DNA of 64,000 nucleotides, taken from positions 310,001-374,000 of the forward strand of contig VJWM01000186.1 of NCBI GenBank assembly GCA_010909165.1, given 5' to 3'. Positions 56,545 through 64,000 of this stretch are shown piece after piece. This stretch comes from Anthoceros angustus. Taxonomy: Eukaryota > Streptophyta > Anthocerotopsida > Anthocerotales > Anthocerotaceae. Made by a program: the position numbers and the translations under genes. The notes below the pieces were generated by a model. That model made no database searches, had not been told where the DNA came from, and saw only the letters and a program-made list of their open reading frames with translations. How positions within the stretch are numbered: position 1 is the stretch's first letter; every line of letters starts with the position of its first letter.

Positions 56545-57200
56545 GTTTAATTTATCTATCGTTGGACTAGATTAGACATTACACGCGCAGCTTAGTAATG
56601 TTAGTCAATTTTTAGAGAACCCTGGCTTGCCACATTGGGCTGCAGTGAAGAGGATTTTTAGGTACCTCAAAGGAACAGCACGCAAAGGTTTACGTTTTCT
56701 AAGCAATCAGATGGTTTGCAGCTTATGTCCTTTTGTGATGCTGATTGGGCTGGAGACCCAGACACTAGACGTAGTGTAGCAGCCTACTGTACGTTTTTAG
56801 GTGGATCAGTTATTTCTTGGTCTAGTAAAAAGCTCACCACTATTTGTCTCTCCTCTACCAAGGCGAATATGGTGCTATGACAAGTCGCTAGAGAGGTTAT
56901 TTGGATTCGATCTTTCTTATGTGGACTTAAGCGCTTCATGAAGGACCAACTCGCTTTGGTGCGACAATCACCACCCATTGCTTTATCGAAGAATCCGGTT
57001 TTCATGCTAGGAGCAAGCATATTGAGATTGCTCATCATTTTATAAGACAAGCAGCGTAAAGAGGTAAAAGTGGACTATGTTGATACTCAGAATGTGGCTG
57101 ATCTTTTGACCAAAGCTTTGCCAAAGCTAGTACATGAGAAGCATACTTTGGCTGGCTACAAACTATACCGCAGTGAACAAAGGAAAGACTCATTAGGTTG
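56545..57200 (+). pseudogene. Copia B RNase H (better copy)
   Basis: This reads pieces such as the FLENPGLPHWAAVKRIF-type block (about 56610-56665), CDADWAGD(P)DTRRS (about 56738-56778), SWSSKKLTTICLSST (about 56815-56860) and VADLLTKALPK (about 57095-57127) in shifting frames. A stop (57197-57199) precedes the 3' untranslated region and polypurine tract. Confidence 0.8.
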
Positions 57201-57359
57201 ATTCTCACCTTTATTTGGCTTGGTGATTGGATGAAGCCTTATTGTTTATTTCACACTTGTCAAAACTCTTTTCCTGTTTATACAAGGGAGTACACTTCCT
57301 AGTGAAGTTCATCTTCAAGATATTTTATTAATTAACTCCTAATTGCAACTAAGTGGGAG

Positions 57360-57619
57360 TAATGGAATATAGCTTATTTGAACAAAATGTGTTAAAACAT
57401 AATAGTGATTTAAGTCACAATTAGAATTAGGTTTAGTTTTATTATTAGTTAATTAATAACTAATAACACAATCAATAACCGTCAATAATAACCGCTTTTT
57501 GTATAAGACACCTTTTCGTGCATTAGTTGAATATCTTACAATCCCAACTTGTCTCTCCTTGCTTTCTTGCACGATCATCACGCATTGCACACATGCGATC
57601 CTAGGCCACAAATTCTTTA
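57360..57619 (+). repeat. 3' LTR of copia B (native copy)
   Basis: 260 bp, preceded by the polypurine tract aactaagtgggag (57347-57359) and followed by the TACCT target duplicate. An earlier duplicate of it lies at 55933-56191. Confidence 0.88.
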
Positions 57620-58500
57620 TACCTAGCTACTCAAGCCGATATCGTGCAACTATTGACCCAAGAACCCACTACTCTCAAACAAGCCTTCTCATCCTCGAAA
57701 AGGACTTATGGAAGGCGCAGAGATTCTGAATATGACTCCTTGATCAAGAATTCTACATGGAATCGTCAAACCCCTAAGGGAGGAAGATAGTGACAAGCAA
57801 ATGGGTATTTAAAATCAAGAGAAAAGGAGATGGTTCCATTGAAAGATATAAGGCACGTTTAGTAGCCATAGGCTTTACACAAATTCCTGGCCTAGACTAC
57901 GTACCTTGGGCCACTTATGCCCCTGTAGCCAAATTTGCTAGCCTCCGAATGATATTTGCCTTATCTGCCCAATATGATCTTGAACTCCATATGATGGATG
58001 TAAAGACAGCATATTTACATGGGCATCTACAAGAAGAAATATACATGAAACAACCTGAGGGTTATGAGGTTAAAGGCAAAGAAGATTTGGTGTGTAAGCT
58101 TATTAAATGTATCTACGGATTGAAGCAATCCGGTGAGGAATGGAACAATAATACATATTAAGCTTATTAAACGAGGTTTTAGACAAGCAAGGCGATTCTT
58201 GCATGTATATCTTAATCTCGGAAAGAGATAATTTACCTCTTACTCTCGTCGATGACGTGTTGTAACTTCTCTTCATCCTCTCTCCTAGCCGAGATTAAAG
58301 CTTGGTTAAGAAGTCATTTTGAAATGACCGATCTTGGAGAGTGACTTACGCATGGTGTTAATATTATGAGAGATAGAAGCCGTAAGACTTTAAGCGTTTT
58401 TCAAACAAAATATATTAAGGAAAGCTTAATCAAATTTGGATAAGAAGACGCTAAACCTGCTCCCACTCCTTTTGCAAGTGGGATACGACTCACGTTGGAA
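57620..58500 (+). pseudogene. Copia A2 reverse transcriptase
   Basis: This resumes A2 after the nested element. The frame 57790-58161 is open, with SKWVFKIKRKGDGSIERYK, PWATYAPVAKFASLRMIFAL, HMMDVKTAYLHGHLQEEIYM and CKLIKCIYGLKQSG. From 58160 to 58450 the frame is lost. The catalytic box region is readable only as tcgtcgatgacgtg (about 58245). This second part is CAG/CTG-poor. Confidence 0.85.
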
Positions 58501-59190
58501 ATGAGTCCTAAAACAGATGCAGACAAGTTACAGGTGTCAGCAGTTCCTTATCGACATGCTGTTGGCACACTTATATATTTGAGCAACTTCACTAGGCCTG
58601 ACACAGCTTTTGAAGTTAGTGCTTGTTCACAATTTTTGGAGAATCCTGGTCGTGAACATTGGGCATCTGTCAAACGTATATTTAGGTACCTTAAGGGTAC
58701 AATGAATACAGGATTAGTTTATCAACATACACCAAGTATGAACAAACCAATATTAACGGCATATCGATGCCGACTATGCTGGTGATCCCGACACACGATC
58801 GATCGGCTATGTACTTATGCTATGCAAAGCTCCCATATCATGGTCAAGTAAGAAACAAACGACCATTGCCCTTTCAAGCACCGAGTCGAGTATAGAGTAC
58901 TAACCTCGGTTGCCAAGGATATTGTATGGAGTAGGTTAGCCTTAAGTGAGCTCAATCACACACAAGACAACCCTACACCTCTATACGTTGATAGTCAAGG
59001 AGCCATAGCATTAGCCGAAATCGCTTTTCCATTCTAGGACTAAACACATAGTCGCCGAATACCATTACATTAGAGAAATGTTGGGAAATAAAACTATTGA
59101 TATTAGTTATATTCAAACTCGGGATAACGCACTGATTTATTCACAAAGTCCCTTGGTCGGAATTACATATTAAACATATGAAGACCTTAG
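58495..59190 (+). pseudogene. Copia A2 RNase H
   Basis: The open frame 58495-58785 has VPYRHAVGTLIYLSNFTRP, SQFLENPGREHWASVKRIF and RYLKGTMNTGLVY. After 58785 the frame breaks, but SWSSKKQTTIALSSTESEY and YVDSQGAIALAEN are readable to about 59020, and the terminal FTKSLG region to about 59160. Confidence 0.85.
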
Positions 59191-60758
59191 GTATATTAGA
59201 TACCAAGTCAATACCAACCTAACCAAGAAGATCGTACTATCTCGATTAAGTTAACCTTATTCTTCAAGCCCATTTCTTAACTACATATTCCATTTCCTCT
59301 TCAATTTCTAAACGGTCTTCGTAGTATTCCCCAGCATCCTTGCTAAGTGCCCAAGCATCCTAAACCATAGTGCAAGAAGGGTCAAAATAATATTTCTTTA
59401 TTATAACTTTTGCTTATTGAGAACACTTACTATAGATGTGCTTAGTGTGTCCTCGAACTCCTTACAGTGGAACCTAGTCACACCATGTGGATTCCGTAAT
59501 TTGGTACACATATTCAACTGGAGGGTTAGAAGCCGCATAATCTCCTGTGGCACACTATGTAAGTGGTAGTGGTCAATCCACCTTGAGTACGCTAGCTTGG
59601 ACTTCCTTGCAATATAGCTTGGACTCGCGCTTAATGGGGTGGATCACAAGTCTTAGGAGACTTGCCCTTGCATAAATTTTCTTCAAGAAACTGTATCAAT
59701 TTCGGTGAATCGTCGAGTGGAACATTTCAGCACGTATGAGCATATATGGGCATGAAAGTTGGTTCCTACCTTTGCTATTAGATTCTTCATGAAGGTTATC
59801 AGCTATATTTTTCAGTCGACGATGATATCTCGATTACACCAACGTGCACTGCAGTAGGTGTGTTGTGATGAAGATCAATTGCTGGCATTCCACTGCCATT
59901 CGCGATTCAACCCATGTTTTCATATACAGAAGTTCAGAAAATTTGAGGCTTCACCATCTGCTGAGGTTCCAATTCTGTCACAGCTGTTGTTGTTTCCAAT
60001 GGTATAGTCATGGCGGCCATCTTCCACAGCTACGATGCCGTCGTGCCTTCTGCTTGACCTTATGATATGTGAATTTCCAGCCACTTTAGGAAATGATGGA
60101 TATCTCATGATTGCATCGGCAATCACGCTTATTCTTCCTTGTGGTGCGGCAGACCATCCGACCGCCGCAATGCCGTTGTGGTATGAAATTGTGGTCCGCA
60201 ATGGAAGGAATCCTCCCCAACGGGAGGTGTTGTAGGAGGTCGGAGGATCTTTTGCAAATTCAGCCTTCCGGATGCGTTTCCCGCCATGGATGTCCTGTGA
60301 GCACAGCCTAAGGGCGCCTGTTTGGAGGGAGAACACAAGCATAATGGCCGCAATGGCCGCAATGCAGGAAGGTATGAAGACGAGGTATCGCAATCAAGCC
60401 CCACACATGCGAAACGCCACTTTTGCCGCAGAGAACTCTAGGCTGGCGCCCCTCGGAAATGGTCGACAGCAGGAAAAATCGGCTGGCGGGCACTGCACGT
60501 GGCGCCGAGCTGGCTCCGCCGCCCGCCATAGCTGCACGCGAGCTGCGGCTCCCAATGGTGGCGCGAACCGCCAAGCCCGTCCGTTAAGTTTTCTTTTCGG
60601 CATTTTCATTTTAAAAATATTTTCCTATTTTCTTATATAGGTTATTTCCTTTATGTTTTTAAATTAATTTTGCTTAAGGTCTAGTCTTCAGTTTTAGGCC
60701 TATTTTGGCTCATTTTGAAGCTAGAAAAATCCTCTATTTTGTCACCCCTAGTTCACAG
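59191..60758. other. Long 3' region of A2, not recognised
   Basis: This 1.57 kb lies between RNase H and the polypurine tract of A2, where copia elements normally have at most about 100-200 bp. It contains a minus-strand frame of 157 residues (60393-59920) starting with a hydrophobic segment (FIPSCIAAIAAIMLVF) and ending without any known motif. CAG/CTG density is normal in the 60 kb part. It could be an antisense accessory ORF or an unrecognised insertion. Confidence 0.45.
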
Positions 60759-60819
60759 TGAGTGGGAGTGATGAAATATATTAGGTATAGGGCACTATTT
60801 ACTAGGGCACCTTTACTTA
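60759..60819 (+). repeat. A2 polypurine tract and truncated 3' LTR
   Basis: tgagtgggag (60759-60768) is followed by TGATGAAATATATTAGG at 60769, matching the 5' LTR start at 46440. Identity ends after cctttactta at 60819, so about 220 bp of the LTR are missing. Confidence 0.82.
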
Positions 60820-60959
60820 CAGGGCAGCTAACAGAGCCGAATGCAGATGAAAGGGAGAGAGCCATGGGATTCCAAACTGGAACCACCAAGCCAGACGTCG
60901 GCAATTGTTGGGGCGCGCCATGGACCTGCGATGCTTGACCTGGTTGGTCTGTACATGCA

Positions 60960-62162
60960 TTGCATTTCAGGTTTTCTTTCGTCCACGACCTGCTGCACCA
61001 GGCATTCCCTGGGTCCATGCAGATTCAATGCATCTTCCCGGGCATGCACGCACTCCTCCTTGTGCCAACTGGGAGAGCTCCACAGAGGCTACTCAAAGAA
61101 ATTTTGTCAATGGGAGCGACTAATGACCCATCCATGGCTGCAAAGGGTGCAGCCGTCAATGCTGCCACTCACTCATGGACATTTGGGGATAATTTGACTG
61201 CTGCTGAGAAGAAACGCATTCATGGGCTCATTCTTCAGTACCAAGATGTGTTTGCATTCTCAATGAAAGATTTGGGTAGGTGCAATGTTCAGCAGTTTCG
61301 TATCAAGGTGGAGAGCACGGAGCCAATTTGGAAGCGCAGGCATCGGCTAAGTCCTAGAGAATGGGACATAGTGGATAAGAGGTGTAAAGAACTACAGGAT
61401 GCAGGACTGATTCAGCCCTCTTCCTCGCCATATGCCGCAGCCACAATCCTACCAGCGAAGAAGGACAGCAACGGATCATGGACCGAGAAGAGGATGTGTG
61501 GGGATTATAGACCTCTTAATGCTGTGACACCACATGATAGATACCCAATGCCCGTTCCAGAGGAGATTTTCAACAGCCTAAAAGGGGCACGGTACTTCTC
61601 CATACTCGACTTGAGGCAGGGCTTCAACCAGATTCTGATGGCTGAAGAGGATCGCCCCAAGACTGCATTTCATGGCAGCCGGCAACTCTGGGAGTGGCTT
61701 GTCATGCCCTTTGGGCTGAAGAACGCTCCAATATGTTTTCAGCGCGTCATGGACATCGTGCTTGCAGGATCTGAAGGGCTGAGGTGTTACATAGATGATG
61801 TGCTCGTTTACAGCGACACATTTGAGGAGCATCTTAAGCATCTGCAGAACTTGTTTGAGCATTTGCGCCGGGCTAACCTTCGGTGTCACCCTAGCAAATG
61901 TGAGTTTGGAATGGATTCTGTTGTGTACTTGGGGCATCGTATTGTACCAGGTGGTATCATGGCTCATAGAGCCAAGGTGGAGTCGATCTTGGCAGTCAAG
62001 GAACCTACTGATCTCAGCACTTTGTGTGCTTTCCTAGGGCTAGCCAATTACTATCTGGTTTACTTGTATGAATTCAGCAGGATCGCTCATCTGGAGCAAG
62101 AATCACAAGGAGAAGACCAACCTCCTAACATCCAGCAAGGAGCTCACTTGCTCCACCAGTGA
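60960..62162 (+). CDS. Gypsy-3 reverse transcriptase fragment, open frame
   Basis: A 400-residue open frame without a convincing start, read as part of a pol polyprotein. RT blocks are complete and in order: VESTEPIWKRRHRLSPREW, LQDAGLIQPSSSPYAAATIL, GDYRPLNAVTPHDRYPMP, ILDLRQGFNQILMAEEDRPK, WLVMPFGLKNAP, catalytic YIDD (61788-61799) and HLRRANLRCHPSKCEFGM. The connection region VYLGHRIVPGGI and CAFLGLANYY follow. It diverges after that and ends at 62162, so RNase H and integrase are absent. YIDD and the block wording differ from Gypsy-1, so it is a different lineage. CAG/CTG density is normal. Confidence 0.85.
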   Translation: MHFRFSFVHDLLHQAFPGSMQIQCIFPGMHALLLVPTGRAPQRLLKEILSMGATNDPSMAAKGAAVNAATHSWTFGDNLTAAEKKRIHGLILQYQDVFAFSMKDLGRCNVQQFRIKVESTEPIWKRRHRLSPREWDIVDKRCKELQDAGLIQPSSSPYAAATILPAKKDSNGSWTEKRMCGDYRPLNAVTPHDRYPMPVPEEIFNSLKGARYFSILDLRQGFNQILMAEEDRPKTAFHGSRQLWEWLVMPFGLKNAPICFQRVMDIVLAGSEGLRCYIDDVLVYSDTFEEHLKHLQNLFEHLRRANLRCHPSKCEFGMDSVVYLGHRIVPGGIMAHRAKVESILAVKEPTDLSTLCAFLGLANYYLVYLYEFSRIAHLEQESQGEDQPPNIQQGAHLLHQ

Positions 62163-62189
62163 GAGGAAGAGGAGCAGCTGTATGGCTTG

Positions 62190-62400
62190 AAACTGATTGT
62201 TTCAAGCCATACAGTGTTTTGATTAGTTGGCAAACATAATCCTCCTTGCTCTTCACCTCGAAACCGGGAGGCTGCTGCATGTAAATTTTTGTGTCAAGCT
62301 TTCCTTTTAGAAAGGCCGTCTTCACATCAAACATATGTAGCTCAAAATCCTTATAGGTTGACACTGCACTGATAGTTCGCAAAGTTGTGTGACCGGTGCA
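62190..62400 (-). pseudogene. Copia RT fragment (minus strand)
   Basis: The minus frame reads FELHMFDVKTAFLKGKLDTK, IYMQQPPGFEVKSKEDYVC and LIKTLYGLKQS, three standard copia RT blocks. Nothing copia-like lies on either side. The last block abuts the end of Gypsy-3, where the 'gcttgaaac...gtttcaagc' stretch at 62187-62207 forms a small inverted repeat. Confidence 0.8.
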
Positions 62401-63009
62401 CGCCCGGCTGGCCGTCAGCAAAAGTAGTGCCACAGAACACCAGGCCAAAACTGTGTCATAGAAAGGTTTTGCCCTGCGTACGAACCTACCGAAGCTGATG
62501 TGGCACATATTATACGTGTATTGTATGCAAGTATCCACGGCATCTTTCCGTAGCGTACACCCAAAAAAACAAAGTCACACACACGAAGCCGAGTGACCAG
62601 AACGGTATTCCATACTTCAACGTTGTAATAAAACTTGAACTTGATGGTCCCAACCGGGAAAGGTATGATTCTCGGAAACCCCAGGTAATTCTTTGTGGGG
62701 AAAGAAACTTTTTTGAGCACCACAAAAGTTTTTCACAAAAACCTTTCAACACCACAAAAAAATCTCACAAAAGCCTCTCAACCTACAAACCGTCTCTCCC
62801 ACCGCCGCCAAAGTAGCGTCCTTGGGAACCAGTGGACTCAGTTCAAATTTTTGAAATTCCTCAATAGCATCTTCCGGTGATGCAAGCTAGGGTAACGAGT
62901 AAAGGGTACGCCCAGCTCAACCTCTTACAAACCAACCATGGTCCATGGGCCTCATGTGGAAGTGATCAACCAAACTATGTGACGGTTAACCGTCCTTACT
63001 GGACTTTTA
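62401..63009. other. Unassigned sequence
   Basis: No gene or element recognised. It probably includes the 3' flank of the minus-strand host-like gene; an aataaa-type signal lies just after that gene's stop (near 63004). Confidence 0.4.
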
Positions 63010-63945
63010 TTACAACTCTTCTATGTCTGTGGGCCCATATGTCCCAAGACTGTCCATCTCTGTGCCCAGAGCAAGGTGCAGGAAGAGTCGGATGGTATCA
63101 GCTAGAAACAAAGGACCTCTGCACCCAAATAGCTGAGTACAGAATGCACAAGGTAAATGTCCGGTAGTCTCAGTAATAAAGGAAGTGCAAGCTTCACACT
63201 CCAGCAACCTTCCAACCTGCCTAGGATACTCCCACTCACATTCCAGAGAATCCTGCCTGAGAGTACTTGAGGAACAAGCATGATGACAAGATTTGCGCTG
63301 CTTGACAAAAACTTCTTCCGAAGACATGCTCATCAAAACTTTGTAAGTTTCAGAAAGGTTATAGGAACTCTGTAGAGCCTGCTGATTCAGCTTCTTGTTT
63401 CCACAGGATCCCACTCCACTGAACTCCGCAGTGGGTTGTTCCCACGAAGTTCGATCATGGACCAATACATGGAGGTCATGCTCAGCTCTATGTAAGATGA
63501 AGGAGAAGAAGTCCACAAAGTTCATCCCTGTGACCAGACAGGGAGGACATACTGACGTGCGACATCACTTTCCAGGATCGTAACGGGGCAGTAAACAGAG
63601 ACTTCCTTACCAGAGTTAGCTGCAAGATTCCGCTGACATAGTTCCTCAAAATCGTCAGCAACTGAGCGAATATCTTCAATAGACAAGACAGCCGCCCTGT
63701 AGTCATCCTGAAGAAGAAGCCACTAGCAAGAAACAAGCCAACAATGTAGAAGATTGACGTATTGCTCAACCAAAGAAACCACGGCAGAAACTGGAGAATG
63801 CAATAGGTGCAGAGTGTGTGGGGCACTTACAGCCCAGTGGATGTTGCATGCATTGATCCAGTTGTGATTTACTGATATGGTGTCCTCCTGATACAACATC
63901 ATCATAAGTTGCAAGGCTCCAACAAAATGCCCAGACACTGCAACA
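63010..63945 (-). CDS. Partial intron-containing host-like gene, product not recognised
   Basis: On the minus strand an exon beginning after an acceptor-like actgttgcag (about 63945) encodes SGHFVGALQLMMMLYQEDTI and ends NACNIHWA at 63831. The intron 63830-63723 starts GTAAGT and ends TTGCTAG. The next exon continues in phase with WLLLQDDYRAAVLSIEDIRS and DDFEELCQRNLAANSG. One frameshift near 63535-63545, or a further splice, leads to NFVDFFSFILHRAEHDLHV. The final 171-residue frame has Cys pairs (CHHAC, CEWEY, CEACTSF, CAFCTQLFGC) and GPLFLADTIRLFLHLALG, and stops at TAA 63012-63010. CAG/CTG density is normal. It looks like a single-copy plant protein with a Cys-rich C-terminus. Its 5' part lies outside the window. 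Confidence 0.55.
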
Positions 63946-64000
63946 GTAACAGTGCTACACTCCAGCCACCAAGATCTTATACTCTACTTTGATGTTTCTT

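Larger units (their letters stand above)
50123..57624 (+). mobile_element. Copia element B, nested in A2, with TACCT target duplication
   Basis: Bounded by the 5 bp repeat TACCT at 50123-50127 and 57620-57624. The LTRs start TAATGGAATATAGC and end aattcttta. The host A2 sequence reads gggaTACCT before and TACCTagctact after the element, so the insertion point is clear. Internal order: primer-binding site, leader with 60 bp repeats, gag, protease, integrase, RT, RNase H, polypurine tract. The 3' end (RNase H, 3' LTR and adjoining A2 RT) is present twice because of a 1.43 kb head-to-tail duplication. Confidence 0.88.
56537..57959 (+). repeat. 1.43 kb duplication, second copy
   Basis: Same order as 55109-56536, better preserved. 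It continues seamlessly into the rest of A2 RT, so this copy occupies the native position. A duplication covering the tail of one element and the flank of another must have arisen after nesting, or is an assembly artefact. Confidence 0.88.

Noticed and set aside
1-64000. tRNA or rRNA genes, bacterial operons or organellar DNA
   Set aside because: None seen by eye. The tRNA-like words found are retroelement primer-binding sites, and the coding content is eukaryotic retroelements.

Overview
The window looks like nuclear DNA of a land plant and is almost entirely retrotransposon-derived. The evidence is Ty1/copia elements with the plant-type primer-binding site for initiator methionine tRNA, a Ty3/gypsy element of the plant Athila/Tat type, nested insertions with a target-site duplication, and no bacterial gene organisation. 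The species cannot be named from the sequence. Only the right edge (about 63.0-63.95 kb, minus strand) looks like an intron-containing host gene, and I cannot name it.

Layout. 0.1-8.2 kb: a head-to-tail duplicated 4 kb block carrying, on the minus strand, an LTR, a leader and a first ORF ('ORF1 family') that breaks off at a CACTA-like terminus. 9.0-11.2 kb: minus-strand copia fragment with its 3' LTR. 12.4-17.5 kb: copia element A1 with an internal duplication. 17.5-27.1 kb: degraded sequence with no recognised gene, GC-rich palindromes and a 140 bp tandem repeat. 27.1-38.8 kb: a duplicated copia/gypsy chimera leading into Gypsy-1 protease, RT and RNase H, interrupted by a minus-strand gypsy-derived array (32.4-37.7 kb), then Gypsy-1 integrase and LTR. 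39.0-41.5 kb: a third ORF1 copy plus a coiled-coil frame. 41.5-46.4 kb: direct, tandem and inverted repeats. 46.4-60.8 kb: copia element A2 (same family as A1), with copia element B nested inside it. 61.0-62.2 kb: an open gypsy RT fragment. 62.2-62.4 kb: a minus-strand copia RT scrap.

The strongest observation is base-level. Long tracts are depleted of CAG and CTG. Where a depleted tract can be aligned to another copy of the same repeat in this window, CAG/CTG is repeatedly replaced by CG (central A or T deleted) or by CGG, while substitutions elsewhere are few. The same loss hits the conserved copia primer-binding site in two different families. Depleted and normal tracts alternate, even inside one repeat unit. 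CAG/CTG are plant CHG methylation sites, so the simplest reading is a systematic long-read consensus error at CHG-methylated cytosines with patchy correction. A real deletion process targeted to CWG sites is the more exciting alternative. Until that is settled, many frameshifts in the elements, and possibly some of the unusually frequent head-to-tail duplications, should not be taken as biological decay.

Genes do not form a pathway here. The coding content is gag, protease, integrase, reverse transcriptase and RNase H modules of several retroelements, plus one partial host gene.
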